49,664 nucleotides of DNA, taken from the NCBI GenBank assembly GCA_001604405.1, contig LVBL01000004.1:1-49664 (forward strand), written 5' to 3'. The DNA comes from Spirochaetales bacterium Spiro_10. Lineage in GTDB: Bacteria > Spirochaetota > Spirochaetia > Treponematales > Treponemataceae. The notes under the pieces were generated by a model that searched no databases, was not told the origin of the DNA, and saw only the letters and a program-made list of their open reading frames with translations. Every line of letters begins with the position of its first letter. Positions within the stretch are counted from its first letter, which is position 1. Below are positions 41,401-47,682 of this stretch, one piece after another. The position numbers were made by a program, and so were the translations under genes.

Positions 41401-41891
41401 GCCCTCTCGCGGTCGAACCCGACGCGTTCGAGGGCCGTCCATCGCGAGCGGGTCTCGTCGAAGAAATAGGTATACAGGTCCTCGAGCGCCCCCGGCCGCG
41501 TCCCGAGCGAGGGATCATAGCCGATGCGCACCTCGACCGGGACGTCGAAGGTCGCTCCCCTCGGTGAGAACCGGTAACCGGCGGCGCCTGCCGTCGCGTT
41601 CGAGAGTCCCTCGCCGAGGGACTCCGTCGCCGGAAGCATCGTGACCGTTATCTCCATCGCTTCGCGTACGGCCCCCGGCGGAACCGATATCTCGGCGAGA
41701 CCGACGCGCGCGCTGCCGCCGGCCTCGGGAGTCACCGTAACCGTCGCGCTGACGCGCCTGTCATCGGACGCGCCGTCAGGTTCATTCGACCGCGCGTGAA
41801 CCTCGACGCCTTCCTGCGCACCCGCGCCCGCCAGGGCGAAGAACAGCGCGCAACCGAACAGCACGGAAAACCCCGTCATCCTCTTTTTCAT
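32433..41891 (-). CDS. Giant SpvB/VCBS/Rhs protein with C-terminal M23 peptidase toxin domain
   Basis: A 3152-aa exported protein. Signal peptide 1-25 (MKKRMTGFSVLFG start, cleaved near GAGA-QE); a ZU5-like region follows. An SpvB-type domain (about 190-300) has NSIKSLAAADPN and LAYSSEGGSGLAGRGF. Six VCBS/FG-GAP-like calcium loops of the type D-x-[DN]-G-D-x-x-x-D lie near DNA positions 40140, 39900, 37550, 37230, 36950 and 36490. YD/Rhs repeats run from about 36200 to 33200, and the Rhs core ends with LYHYAGNNPVRYVDPDG. This order matches TcB/TcC-like shells. After the core comes an AT-rich tip with an M23/LytM fold: His3040 and Asp3044 in HKGWDIG, His3123 and His3125 in HLHLEI. The predicted toxin is a peptidoglycan endopeptidase. 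ATG 41891 has GGGGG just upstream. Confidence 0.93.
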   Translation of the reverse strand: MKKRMTGFSVLFGCALFFALAGAGAQEGVEVHARSNEPDGASDDRRVSATVTVTPEAGGSARVGLAEISVPPGAVREAMEITVTMLPATESLGEGLSNATAGAAGYRFSPRGATFDVPVEVRIGYDPSLGTRPGALEDLYTYFFDETRSRWTALERVGFDRERAMLISRTTHFTDMVNATLSLPEAPERVSFNVNSIKSLAAADPNAGIPEFDGLEANSLGTASFGIPLELPGGRAGMKPDIALAYSSEGGSGLAGRGFDLRAGGAITIDTRNGLPSYTHEDSYLLDGEKLEAVPGQSPAPGPRSAEIEYRPRSNRSFERITRKLAVIGGIETTYWTVTDKTGRRRVYGLGSGWTGPDESRKFEWKLSREIDTFGNAIDYSYENREGENCAYLTRVSYTGRAHGEIPLPGDEPGPYSVELAWTETRLDRRSSARGAFLQRTVRELRSVTMSYAGTAAWSYELEYAHNENRHLILRSVAKKVGGREFWRYGFDYYGSGPTDTDADTEVDGFDEPVDWAIPASAGLTLSKTGSSGGGASLYLGLKFYIPYIFGRYVIASVGASVGVQTTATGTKTTMTDVDGDGLSDMVWQSESGVHYARNAGVGVDGTGSFEDAVSGMPLFPLTGKSLNKENQTTYSLSFSESLGPAAANLTEQWSDTASHGVFIDVDGDGFVDYLTSDDPYYRRNSHEGFARADWTEMEEGAEPSALFLKNRESFERTYYAQEPYILWRPEFEGTVVVTHRAALAHPESASADGASLDGYHARSGANGDTGVSRFGRILLSRAQPAGETGAELDVRVSDRLFFHFDAGDSCERDDADCSVAVSYRSVRPFAYIGESSSVMLEERVSSERARPELDSLYDCREIPGERGATYEYSLKPAWEELLQRDPGLATPLYLDGAYAIPRTIGEEAFFALAEAGSSDVRLRFHDGRKIAEERLPESRVLFSGYSYEGERGRFVRREEDGEVWRFVSQSNGSLNGSFVRDSAEGYLRRHRDALDDEAKLELARVPAPDTGAASIPYRKGNVSFVAGPAAERFLEARIDAVDRVGVVTDGEVRFADAEGLQCRVSGNEVFRLADGKESRIAATVECFGDILRVVTESSGILTVTTLTGKTSSLVSVDRATFEARVMPLMLERSRLDDDSARGLSGLFSFDGASYATRDGLDAEDLSLVAGLYAAAGLARYAACATRFVYSSEAEFAVETAADGSTGIRIPVVRDGAVSVLWKEIPGYDSAGDFTADDARGTDRMLERFALSSSTDIGDLGDEGGIGLAEYARGGNKGWYYGLWSGYYDFDPGKIGAEADRSRDVQSGRKPPYSRDIRKNENADGAPCIVRSARDHAVVLGTNALIGDVSVVSEPSLDWDLRTTVTETSYGTFFDGRRIHVERIGGTAYEMASNSRAGPDGEKPGVLVASASGATDVGASLGIAGLGGQISENKGSSWQYKGLMDMNGDRYPDMVQFDDDCDPGDFGFSVQPGNGFGFGPKRRYEGRLPAMTVTDNFGHGFGVSLNPGGFVSSKNDALGRQTGLVVAVGGCGDFPSIGISGTYGRSVVEAQFADMNGDGLPDQVARDGVGSFAVALNTGNGTFAPFENWGEGIVREMSNDLGVSVKSAGISTSRNASIGLPHPLGFLLGINVSVSSTTNETVSSLIDINGDGLPDHVYKRNGEPYFVARLNLGDSFDRNETRVRRPDWRDEEAMDRAIADSVGEGAGALTSSASGSLYDEAKDRQPAFEVDVGKMKDHPVARETALLSVKDVMESTSGVTYNAAISLDVVIRYYLLGIFITPGTSLNFGHTTSMMRFTDINGDGLPDHVRHVAGMPNAQVKLNSLGANGLLRAVRTPYGERIELEYSSAGNTVDMPQHRYVLGRVLRSSGFGEDGRPFIAVGPASFATEYSYEGGYYDRAEREFYGFRAVTERRAGDAGYSRTLYANDRYYRKGTVEETLRYRAPDELAARVKYEIDARYPRVTRETVTRYDADRGTELTTEVEYGYEEEDGSDFGNVTKMTDRGDVSHNADDFFVSLRHYRDMSRYIVSPVTSVVVTQGDRELRRRSGEYTAEGRLGRLTAYHEQGSGSSTTLTWDDFGNLLSVTDPAGTRSEYAYDPEARSFPVEVSIGGPGIRGRYSSRYTWDPLTGRKLSETDPGGGVMRYEYDSLDRLFRVWSPYDGAVTPAVEYRYYPSSEGTPGFAVARNKLVHDPDDESVMETVVAVDPLRRALFTAKRGSFRDGQGSEIVGWNVSGMTRYDEFGRAVEYGQNAFSRVEDVQSFASGDGYAEIARLYRDFVRPTRREYDSLDRIVTETFPDRTTVEYAYGIGNCRTPAEWTSVRDENGNSSVQYRDARGNVVKVERHSGAYEPMYPKEALTGATFEYDCLGQMLEARDFFGNPVTVGYDMLGRRTSIESADTGRREFSYDAAGNLVRETDSVLRGANAAVHYTYDGLGRLVHVDYPFSEDTEISYGGPDTGPDSGRKTLVRDESGHIVYSYGKLGEVVYERRMIKRLNVCDDGIVQEMRYEYDYLGRMRAITYPDEEVVTYSYDRGGLVSGVHGLKRGVRFDYVRFIGYDEFGQRSMIVYGNGVRTAYEYDKNRRWLSGLTTTEEAGDADGLYQKMSYGYDGVGNVTFVENDAFAAKTRQEYKYDGLDRLVRAEGASVSRPYLPVYSARYVQDYGYDAIGNLVSKKSVSSVNAAALSVRDLNYSFESSFDSGQFAHRAARSGDMHYSYDANGNLSLERRGEPSATGGAAGYSVERHGDSAYGADYGFALFEEDGREKPGGDARAFSWNERNLMRSSKDARSHVRYSYGHDGNRAVKNSSRGESLYYNGLWQITDSYDRELRQGKHVYVGETRVATKYGKRGDGSVSYESKNIYFYHADHLGSVQLVTDCAGQIYERVEYAPYGEIWIEEKAPYSTPFRFTGKEIDGETGLYYYGARYMDPKYSRWLSADPALGDYVPGAPVSEAVRERNKNLPGLGGFYNPVNFALYHYAGNNPVRYVDPDGRESADAAYSWNKYFQDAPKVQLPVKNARVTSRAGPRKVISTAAGNSSAVHKGWDIGPSEGKKTESYKPIAEGKIAQTGKSASVGNYTVVDHGNDWSSLYYHDDLPSLYNKGDKVTKETTIGSMGNSGVSNGIHLHLEIRKNNSPIDPAILFERDIVMYGRRK

Positions 41892-41902
41892 GCATCCCCC
41901 GG

Positions 41903-42586
41903 TCATCGCGAAAAGACGACCTTGACCGTCGATTCCGGAAAGTCGTCGTACGGCGATATCACGACGACATAGCCCGCGCCGCCGAACGCGCCGACCTCGG
42001 CGTCGCCTTCGAATTCGCACACGGCCGTGCCGTTGCACCAAGCCGTGAAGCGTCCGCCCTGCCCGTCACGGGTTACGCGAAGCCGGTTCTCGGCTCCCCA
42101 CCCCGGCATGAGGGCGGACGATGCCGTCCACGGCCGGATCGGGACATACGCGGCGCGCACCGCCTTGCCCACGGCGAACTGCCCCCTGACGTTTGTCATG
42201 AGGACATACATCGACTCGTCTCCGGAACCGTTCTGCCCGCGGCAGAACACGAGGCCGAACCCGGCGGCCGCGTCGCCCGTTTCCTTGCTCGCGGCGCATG
42301 ACACCTCGCGAAAGGACACGTCAGGGACCCCGCCCATGCCGGCCACCTCGGTCCACACCGTGTATCCCCGGGGCGACTGATACGCCGCCTCGTTCGTACT
42401 GAAGGTCACCCGTCCGCTTCCGTCGTCCAGGAAAAGACTCGTCGCCTCGACGTACGTCGCGCTCCCGCCGCCGTGCTCCCAGCCGGAGCCGGACGCCGAC
42501 AGCGAGCAGGACGCGACCGGCAAAAGCGCGATGACGGCGAGCCTTGTCAGTATCGCGGCACGCGGGGCGCGCAGGCCTTGTAACAT
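41903..42586 (-). CDS. LamG-like lipoprotein of the Rhs operon
   Basis: A 227-aa lipoprotein (lipobox LPVASC, Cys27). The mature part looks like a concanavalin/LamG-type beta-sandwich: AGFGLVFCRGQNG, ENRLRVTRDGQGGRFTAWCNG and AEVGAFGGAGYVVV follow the pattern of DUF1080-type or LamG modules. It probably binds glycan or protein at the cell surface. ATG 42586 has GGAGG 8 nt upstream; a GTG at 42595 overlapping the previous stop is the alternative. It ends 11 nt before the Rhs start and may help anchor, fold or deliver it; that is inference from position. Confidence 0.7.
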   Translation of the reverse strand: MLQGLRAPRAAILTRLAVIALLPVASCSLSASGSGWEHGGGSATYVEATSLFLDDGSGRVTFSTNEAAYQSPRGYTVWTEVAGMGGVPDVSFREVSCAASKETGDAAAGFGLVFCRGQNGSGDESMYVLMTNVRGQFAVGKAVRAAYVPIRPWTASSALMPGWGAENRLRVTRDGQGGRFTAWCNGTAVCEFEGDAEVGAFGGAGYVVVISPYDDFPESTVKVVFSR

Positions 42587-42591
42587 CGTCG

Positions 42592-43383
42592 TCACCCTCC
42601 TATCAGCTCGATCCGCTCGACGGCGATCTTGTAGACGATCACCCGCCCTCCCGAGTCGACGCTCGGTATGTACCTGACCGCGTTCGGCTTTATGGCGAAA
42701 AAGAGGTCGCGGCGGACGTTGGCGTCATTCTCGATTTCGAACGGGTGCTTGTTGTGTATCACGCTTTCCGCGAGACCCGCCCGGTAGACTACGAAATGGG
42801 TATCCACCTCGGCGCCCTCGGCCGAGTAGTCCGTCAGCGTCAGATAGGCGACCGACCGCGGCGGGAGCGTGACGCGGTACCAGTCGGCGTCGGAGAGAAC
42901 CTGACCGTCCGATCCCCTGAAGTAGTACATGTTCGCGATCGCCGCGCTCTCGAGCAAACGGGCCTCCGCCATGCCGTCGTCCGGCTCGTACTCGTCGCGC
43001 GCCACCGGCGAGGAGACGGCGAAGGCCGGCCGCGACGGACCGAAGTCCCTCTCCCCGCGCACCTTCGTCAGGCAGTAGTAGTACCGGCCCTCCGCGGGCG
43101 AATCGGCGTAGCGCGTGCCCGTTCCGCGATAGACCTCCGCGTACTGGGAACTTTCCGTATCGCGCCTCCGCTCAAGAACGTAATAATCCGCCGCCTCGTC
43201 GGCGTCCCAATCCAGCGTTACCGCAAGCGGGGTTTCCATCGACGTGGCGCGCGGCGTGACGACAGCCGGATCCCCGGCGCTCCGCGAGAGCGTCCCGAAC
43301 AGGGCGGATCCGCACGACGCGGCAAGAATCGCCAAGGCGATCACGAAGCATCCCCCAAGACCGGGGTTCCGTTCCCGACTCAT
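42592..43383 (-). CDS. Lipoprotein with FN3 and PPC-like domains
   Basis: A 263-aa lipoprotein (lipobox LAASC, Cys24). A fibronectin type III-like module (about 45-125: VTLDWDADEAADYYVLERR, RYYYCLTKVRG) is followed by a bacterial pre-peptidase C-terminal-like domain (about 130-250: EYEPDDGMAEARLL, DADWYRVTLPPRSVAYLTLTD). Both are non-catalytic binding modules. It overlaps the upstream gene by ATGA (43380-43383) and the downstream gene begins at its stop, so it is translated as part of the Rhs operon. Confidence 0.75.
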   Translation of the reverse strand: MSRERNPGLGGCFVIALAILAASCGSALFGTLSRSAGDPAVVTPRATSMETPLAVTLDWDADEAADYYVLERRRDTESSQYAEVYRGTGTRYADSPAEGRYYYCLTKVRGERDFGPSRPAFAVSSPVARDEYEPDDGMAEARLLESAAIANMYYFRGSDGQVLSDADWYRVTLPPRSVAYLTLTDYSAEGAEVDTHFVVYRAGLAESVIHNKHPFEIENDANVRRDLFFAIKPNAVRYIPSVDSGGRVIVYKIAVERIELIGG

Positions 43384-44408
43384 CGTTTCAACTCCTTTCG
43401 GGACAGCTCCCGACTCACGCCGATGCGCGGCGACCAATTGAGGAGGGGCTCGTCGTAAAACTGGTAGAGAAAACCGCTTTCAAGCGTTATCCCCCAGGAG
43501 TCGCTTACGAGAAACCGGTATCCGAGTCCCAGAAAACAGCCAAGAACCCCGTCCACGCCGCTCGACTCCCGCGAGTGCCGCTCCGTCATGCTGCGGACGT
43601 CGGTTGAGAACGAGATACCCGCCGAGACGCTCGCCTCGTGCGATTCCGCGAGCCGAACGTGATACCGGAGGAGAAAAAGGCTGTCGAGGCAATGAAGGGA
43701 GGCCTGATACGTCTCGGGATCGCCGATTCCGTAGCGGTACCCGAGGCGCAGTCCGAACGACACGAACGCGCTCTTGCCGCCGAATCGGGACTCGCCGTCG
43801 TCATACACGAGGTCCGCCCCGACGGACGCCGCGCCCGTTCCCGCCAGCAACCGCAGCCACTCGGATGACACCGGCGTCCAGTACCCGACCGTCAGCGGCA
43901 ACTCGAAGCCGAGCCAGCGTTTCCGCTCGTCCCTGACGGAGGACGGAAGCCCCAGGAACCGCTCGAGATGGTCGACGATCTTTACCGAGAGGTCGGAATA
44001 CAGGCGGTCGTCCTCGTCGGGACAGTCCGACGAGTAAAAGGATTTGACGACCGAGCGGGCGGCGACGTCGAGCAGACGGATTTCCGCCGAGACGGAATAG
44101 TCGCTCCTGCGGACGAAGCCGAAGAGGACGTAATCCGCCCCCGCCTCCTCTCCGTACGCGACGGCCCCCGCCACGGATCCCGGCGCGTCTCGGCCCGCTG
44201 GAGCCGAACCGTCGAACCGGAGAAGGCCGTTCGCGCACGTCTCCCCGAGCCTTTTCGCGAGCCGGCGGGCTACGGCCCCGGAAACGCCGGCCCGTTCGTT
44301 CACGTCGTTCGCGATCGACGCGATCGGCGAGACGGCGACCTCGAGGGCAGAAAGGCCGCGCGCGGCGAGAAACAGCGACACGACGGCCGATACCGCGAGC
44401 CTATTCAC
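43380..44408 (-). CDS. CsgG/TolB-N-like module fused to a predicted outer-membrane beta-barrel
   Basis: A 342-aa exported protein with a signal peptide (about 1-22, cleaved near GLSA-LE). The first part (about 23-150) is an alpha/beta module with GADYVLFGFVRR followed by YSVSAEIRLLDV, as in CsgG/FlgO/TolB-N-like proteins. The second part (about 165-340) consists of alternating aromatic strands (VSFGLRLGYRYGIG, GCFLGLGYRFLVSDSWG, SGFLYQFYDE) of a beta-barrel. The start is a GTG at 44408 that overlaps the previous gene by 8 nt. It could be an outer-membrane assembly or export factor for the large Rhs product; this is a hypothesis. Confidence 0.6.
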   Translation of the reverse strand: MNRLAVSAVVSLFLAARGLSALEVAVSPIASIANDVNERAGVSGAVARRLAKRLGETCANGLLRFDGSAPAGRDAPGSVAGAVAYGEEAGADYVLFGFVRRSDYSVSAEIRLLDVAARSVVKSFYSSDCPDEDDRLYSDLSVKIVDHLERFLGLPSSVRDERKRWLGFELPLTVGYWTPVSSEWLRLLAGTGAASVGADLVYDDGESRFGGKSAFVSFGLRLGYRYGIGDPETYQASLHCLDSLFLLRYHVRLAESHEASVSAGISFSTDVRSMTERHSRESSGVDGVLGCFLGLGYRFLVSDSWGITLESGFLYQFYDEPLLNWSPRIGVSRELSRKELKR

Positions 44409-45009
44409 GCGAGGCCTCCTGCTCCGCCTCAATGTACGCGATGATCTCCTCAAGCTCGCCGTTCCGGAAGCCGCCCGCGCGCAAGTCGCGAAGGACGCCC
44501 GTGATCTCGCGATACCGCTCGCGGTCCAGCGGGTTGATCCGGAATTCCGAGGCGACGAGGCAGAAGATCGCCTCGTCGTCGTCGCGCGCGAGCGGACGCA
44601 CGGGGGATATCGCGCGGATCGCCCCCGCGTAGTCGCCCTTGCCGTACAGGCTGATGCCCTCGGCGCAGCGCCTGCGCACCTCGTCGAAGGCGAACACCCC
44701 GTCTATCGTCCTCTTCCTTTGCTCGTCGAGCAGGGACGACTGCAGGCCTCTGATTCCGCGCAGGTCCTTCGCGGCCGACTCCCGCGCCGCGAGAATCTCC
44801 CGGATCTCCTCCGCGTGCCGGGCGCGCGATTCCCGTACCGCGTCCGCGTGAAGCCGCAGGGCTTCCGCGCGTCCGAGAGCGAGGGAGTCGGCTACCCCGC
44901 GGACCCCCGCGAGACAGGCGAGCGCGGCTGCCAGCGCGGCGAGCGGGACCGCGACCGACGCCGCCGCGCGCGCGTTTGAGAGAATCGTTTTCGTCACGCA
45001 TTTTTCCAT
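44401..45009 (-). CDS. Membrane-anchored coiled-coil protein of the Rhs operon
   Basis: A 202-aa protein with an N-terminal transmembrane segment (about 18-40), a long charged helix likely to be coiled coil (about 45-105, rich in Arg/Glu/Ala), and a short tetratricopeptide-like end (GISLYGKGDYAGAIRAI, then EIIAYIEAEQEA). First gene of the leftward operon. ATG 45009 is chosen; an in-frame GTG 6 nt upstream is possible. Function unknown; a structural role in the envelope is likely. Confidence 0.6.
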   Translation of the reverse strand: MEKCVTKTILSNARAAASVAVPLAALAAALACLAGVRGVADSLALGRAEALRLHADAVRESRARHAEEIREILAARESAAKDLRGIRGLQSSLLDEQRKRTIDGVFAFDEVRRRCAEGISLYGKGDYAGAIRAISPVRPLARDDDEAIFCLVASEFRINPLDRERYREITGVLRDLRAGGFRNGELEEIIAYIEAEQEASRE

Positions 45010-45058
45010 TCGCACCCCGGCGCCGCGCGTCCACGTCCTCGCGCGGGCGGCGCCACGG

Positions 45059-45064
45059 GGTATA
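45059..45064 (-). promoter_or_regulatory. Possible -10 of the Rhs operon
   Basis: TATACC on the minus strand, about 50 nt before ATG 45009; no good -35, so expression may be weak or activated. Confidence 0.3.
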
Positions 45065-45133
45065 TGGCCCGGATTCGCGCCGCTGGCCCGGTCTTTGCGC
45101 GATTACGCTCTGGCGCCGCGGGGGCGGACGGGT

Positions 45134-45139
45134 TATACT
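45134..45139 (+). promoter_or_regulatory. -10 box of a leaderless-type promoter (LamG gene)
   Basis: TATACT followed by 6 nt (GGTCGT) and ATG 45146; -35 weak. The same TATACTGGTCG context recurs at 46707. Confidence 0.5.
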
Positions 45140-45145
45140 GGTCGT

Positions 45146-46309
45146 ATGAATCCGTCATATGTACGTCGTCTCGCGCGCGCGGCGCTCGTCCCGCTTGTCC
45201 TGTGCGCGCCCCTTTTGGCGCACGGTCAGGCCAAGCCGTCCGTCGCGTTCATCCCCCTCGCGTTCGACGCGGGTGACACCACGCTCGAGATACTCGCCGG
45301 AACGGCCGGCGACTCGCTCGCGATTACCCTGCAGGCCGTCGGCGTGGGCTTGCGGTACGCGGAAGTTTCGGACGAGCGCGACCCTGGGGCGGCCTGCGCG
45401 AAAAACGGCGCGGACTACGCCCTGTCAGGCTCGGTCACGCGGCTCGAGAACGCGTACCGGATCGAGATCTCGCTCTTTTGCGCCGGGACGCTCCGGTCGC
45501 CGACCTTCTCGCGGGAGATAGCCCAGGTACTCGATATCTACGACGCGAGCGACGATATCTATCTTTCCGTCGCCTCCGAGATTTCGAGAATTCCCCCCGA
45601 GCAGATCAGGGCGACCGTCCTTCGCCGCCAGGAGGCCGTCGATTCGGGTGCGGCCGACGCGCCGGCGCTTCCCGTACCGAGGGCGGGACTCGAGGTCGAG
45701 TATCTGTTCGATAACGGCAAACAGGACACCTCGGGCAAGAGGGGATCCTCCGGCAGGCATGCGGTTCTCGGAGGGAAACCCCGATTCGAGGCTGACCGGA
45801 ACGGAGCGCCCGACGCCGCGCTGAAGGTGCTGAAATTCTCGTCGGTCGAATATATGGTCGAATCCTGGATTCCGCCCTTCGACGACTTCACCGTATCCGT
45901 CTGGATAAAGCCGAATCCCGGGGCCTTCCCCGACAACGGACGAATCCTCGATTGCGGGGACGTCACCGGATCGCGCGGGTATGCCCTCTCGTGCATGATG
46001 GGCGGAAAGATCGTCTTCCAGTACGAGTCCAAAAAACAGCTCGTCCGGCTCGAGTCGGTCAAAAAGCTCGCGCCCCAGGCCTGGCACAACGTCGTCATCA
46101 CCCATTCCGGGGGATCCACGAAACTCTACCTGGACGGGGAGCTCCAGGCGGAGGACGACTCGGGACTTCCCGTACAGGGCTTTCCGGATTCGCGCTACGT
46201 CATCGGGATGGCGCGGAACAGGAAGTACGCCTATAACGGGGCCGTCGACGACCTGCGCGTCTACAAGCGCGTCCTCACCGAGCGGGACATAAAGATCCTG
46301 CAGCAATGA
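45146..46309 (+). CDS. Exported protein with CsgG/TolB-N-like and LamG domains
   Basis: A 387-aa protein with a signal peptide (1-26, cleaved near AHG-QA). The N-terminal domain (about 30-165) contains GADYALSGSVTRLENAYRIE, which parallels GADYVLFGFVRR in the beta-barrel protein encoded divergently. The C-terminal domain (about 185-385) is a LamG/concanavalin sandwich: VEYMVESWIPPFDDFTVSVW, then KLAPQAWHNVVITH, KLYLDGEL and AVDDLRVYKRVL. LamG modules bind glycans or proteins. No ribosome binding site precedes ATG 45146. The shared module suggests a link to the Rhs operon. Confidence 0.8.
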   Translation: MNPSYVRRLARAALVPLVLCAPLLAHGQAKPSVAFIPLAFDAGDTTLEILAGTAGDSLAITLQAVGVGLRYAEVSDERDPGAACAKNGADYALSGSVTRLENAYRIEISLFCAGTLRSPTFSREIAQVLDIYDASDDIYLSVASEISRIPPEQIRATVLRRQEAVDSGAADAPALPVPRAGLEVEYLFDNGKQDTSGKRGSSGRHAVLGGKPRFEADRNGAPDAALKVLKFSSVEYMVESWIPPFDDFTVSVWIKPNPGAFPDNGRILDCGDVTGSRGYALSCMMGGKIVFQYESKKQLVRLESVKKLAPQAWHNVVITHSGGSTKLYLDGELQAEDDSGLPVQGFPDSRYVIGMARNRKYAYNGAVDDLRVYKRVLTERDIKILQQ

Positions 46310-46331
46310 TGCCGGAGAGGCGCGAAACCGC

Positions 46332-46359
46332 TTGAGTAATGCCGCGGCGATGCTATACT
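46332..46359 (+). promoter_or_regulatory. Promoter of the 79-aa membrane protein gene
   Basis: TTGAGT (46332-46337), 16 nt, TATACT (46354-46359), leader about 23 nt with AGGAGG. Confidence 0.55.
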
Positions 46360-46388
46360 GGAACGAGTTGAACGACAGGAGGCCATTC

Positions 46389-46628
46389 ATGAACGCAAGC
46401 CTGATTTCCATTCTCATCACGATATCCTCGCTGCTGGTCGTGATGAACGTCATCTTCAGCTTTTACAGGCTGAGCGACCGGTACCGCAACTTTACCCTGC
46501 TTTTCATGGGACTGACCCAGATACTCTGCGCCTTCTACCTCGCCGGGCTCTACCTGCAGCTCCTGTGCGTCATTGTCGGCTGTTTCGTATTCGCGGTGTC
46601 GCTCGTCCGTCTCATCCGCAAGATGTAA
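46389..46628 (+). CDS. Small membrane protein, unknown
   Basis: A 79-aa protein, almost wholly hydrophobic, with two to three membrane segments (about 4-24, 33-52, 55-73) and a basic end (RLIRKM). It has its own promoter and an AGGAGG ribosome binding site 7 nt before the ATG. Not recognised; too small to be a transporter alone. Confidence 0.7.
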   Translation: MNASLISILITISSLLVVMNVIFSFYRLSDRYRNFTLLFMGLTQILCAFYLAGLYLQLLCVIVGCFVFAVSLVRLIRKM

Positions 46629-46706
46629 TCCCGTCATTCTGGCAAGAGTGGCGCGTTTCGCCATTTTGGACAGATCGCACTTTCATGCGCGCGCTCGGGC
46701 GCGCGC

Positions 46707-46712
46707 TATACT
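46707..46712 (+). promoter_or_regulatory. -10 box of a leaderless-type promoter (113-aa protein)
   Basis: TATACT followed by GGTCGC and ATG 46719. The -35 is poor (TCATGC at 17 nt). Confidence 0.5.
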
Positions 46713-46718
46713 GGTCGC

Positions 46719-47060
46719 ATGAAAGAGACAACGCCACTCGTCATCCGCCTTGAATGCCTCCCGGACATCAGCTCCGTGCGGGACCTCGAGCGTTACGGGT
46801 TCAAGGGATACGGACGGTTCGCCGTACTGCGCGACGGAGACTTCTGGATACAGGACCTCCATTCAAGCTATCCCGCCGAGATGGAAGCCGGCTGGTACTG
46901 GGCGATCGACGAAGCCGACCGCCTGCTCGTATCGGCGCGGTGCGCCATCTCCGACGGCGAAAGCCTGTTCCGTAACAACAAGCCCGTCCTCGCCCGGCTG
47001 ATCGAGGAGCTGGTCAACCGGCGCCTCATCCGCCGTCCCCGGGCGATTCGGGTCGCCTGA
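46719..47060 (+). CDS. Conserved-looking 113-aa protein, unknown
   Basis: A soluble protein without signal peptide. It has aromatic-rich strands (YGRFAVLRDGDFWIQDL, EAGWYWAIDEADRLLVSAR) and a C-terminal basic helix (PVLARLIEELVNRRLIRR). I do not recognise the family. Codon use matches its neighbours, and its promoter and terminator are clear, so it is a real gene. Confidence 0.65.
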   Translation: MKETTPLVIRLECLPDISSVRDLERYGFKGYGRFAVLRDGDFWIQDLHSSYPAEMEAGWYWAIDEADRLLVSARCAISDGESLFRNNKPVLARLIEELVNRRLIRRPRAIRVA

Positions 47061-47105
47061 GCCCGCCCCGGCTCGGGGCGCGCGGCGCATGCCCGACCGG
47101 CGGAC

Positions 47106-47144
47106 AAAAAAAAAACGCCCGGAACCTGAGTTCCGGGCGTTTTT
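47106..47144. terminator. Bidirectional intrinsic terminator
   Basis: Stem ACGCCCGGAA (47115-47124) / TTCCGGGCGT (47131-47140) with a 6-nt loop. Ten A precede it, giving a U10 tract for the minus strand (RRM gene), and TTTTT follows for the plus strand. Confidence 0.92.
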
Positions 47145-47162
47145 CATGGCCTGACGCGTAGA

Positions 47163-47444
47163 TTAGTAGCGATAGTTATCGCGGAAATTGTCGCGGGGCT
47201 TGTCGATGGATTCGTTCACCTTGATCTGGCGTCCGTCGAGGGTGGTTCCGTTGAGGGCGCTGATGGCGGCGCGGGCCTCGTCTTCGGTACCCATCTCAAC
47301 GAAGGCAAAACCCTTCGAGCGGCCGGTGTCGCGGTCGACGATGGTCTTCACGGAAACGACGCTTCCGTACTGCTGAAACACTTCGTTCAGCCCGGCGTCG
47401 CTCGTGTCATAGCTAAGGTTTCCGACATAAATTTTCTTGCCCAT
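47163..47444 (-). CDS. RRM-domain RNA-binding protein
   Basis: A 93-aa single RNA-recognition-motif protein. RNP2 is IYVGNLSY near the start, RNP1 is KGFAFVEM with both aromatic positions filled, and the C-terminal tail is Arg/Asn/Tyr-rich (DNFRDNYRY). Such small bacterial RRM proteins occur in spirochaetes, cyanobacteria and others and bind mRNA, often under cold or stress. AAGAAGGA lies about 7 nt upstream of ATG 47444. The leader is about 120 nt and contains a perfect 18-bp palindrome, so expression may be controlled after transcription begins. Confidence 0.95.
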   Translation of the reverse strand: MGKKIYVGNLSYDTSDAGLNEVFQQYGSVVSVKTIVDRDTGRSKGFAFVEMGTEDEARAAISALNGTTLDGRQIKVNESIDKPRDNFRDNYRY

Positions 47445-47490
47445 AGTGGCATCCTTCTTCCGATAAATCTTTACCGGATATAAAAAAGTT

Positions 47491-47508
47491 GCTTGTCAGC
47501 TGACAAGC
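47491..47508. promoter_or_regulatory. Perfect 18-bp palindrome in the RRM gene leader
   Basis: GCTTGTCAG / CTGACAAGC. As RNA from the minus strand it can form a 7-bp stem with an AGCU loop followed by AAC and six U, which resembles an attenuator; as DNA it could be an operator. Confidence 0.6.
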
Positions 47509-47570
47509 GAAAGCAATTCGTGGCCTGTGTGTCCGAGTAAAAGGAATCAGGATGAACCGCCAATCGCCGT

Positions 47571-47600
47571 ATTCTATCACATTTCAGGGGATCGTGTCTC
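47571..47600 (-). promoter_or_regulatory. Promoter of the RRM gene
   Basis: On the minus strand GAGACA (47595-47600), 18 nt, TAGAAT (47571-47576); predicted leader about 120 nt. Confidence 0.45.
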
Positions 47601-47682
47601 GCAAAAAACGCATTTTTTTTGCCGTTTTGCGTTTCTTCCCAATTACCGCAACTAAACCCCATCCGCTCGGTCTAACAGGGGT

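Noticed and set aside
41892..42041. 50-codon extension at the start of the Rhs gene
   Set aside because: Arg-rich mirror sequence of the LamG-like gene; the signal peptide starts at 41891.
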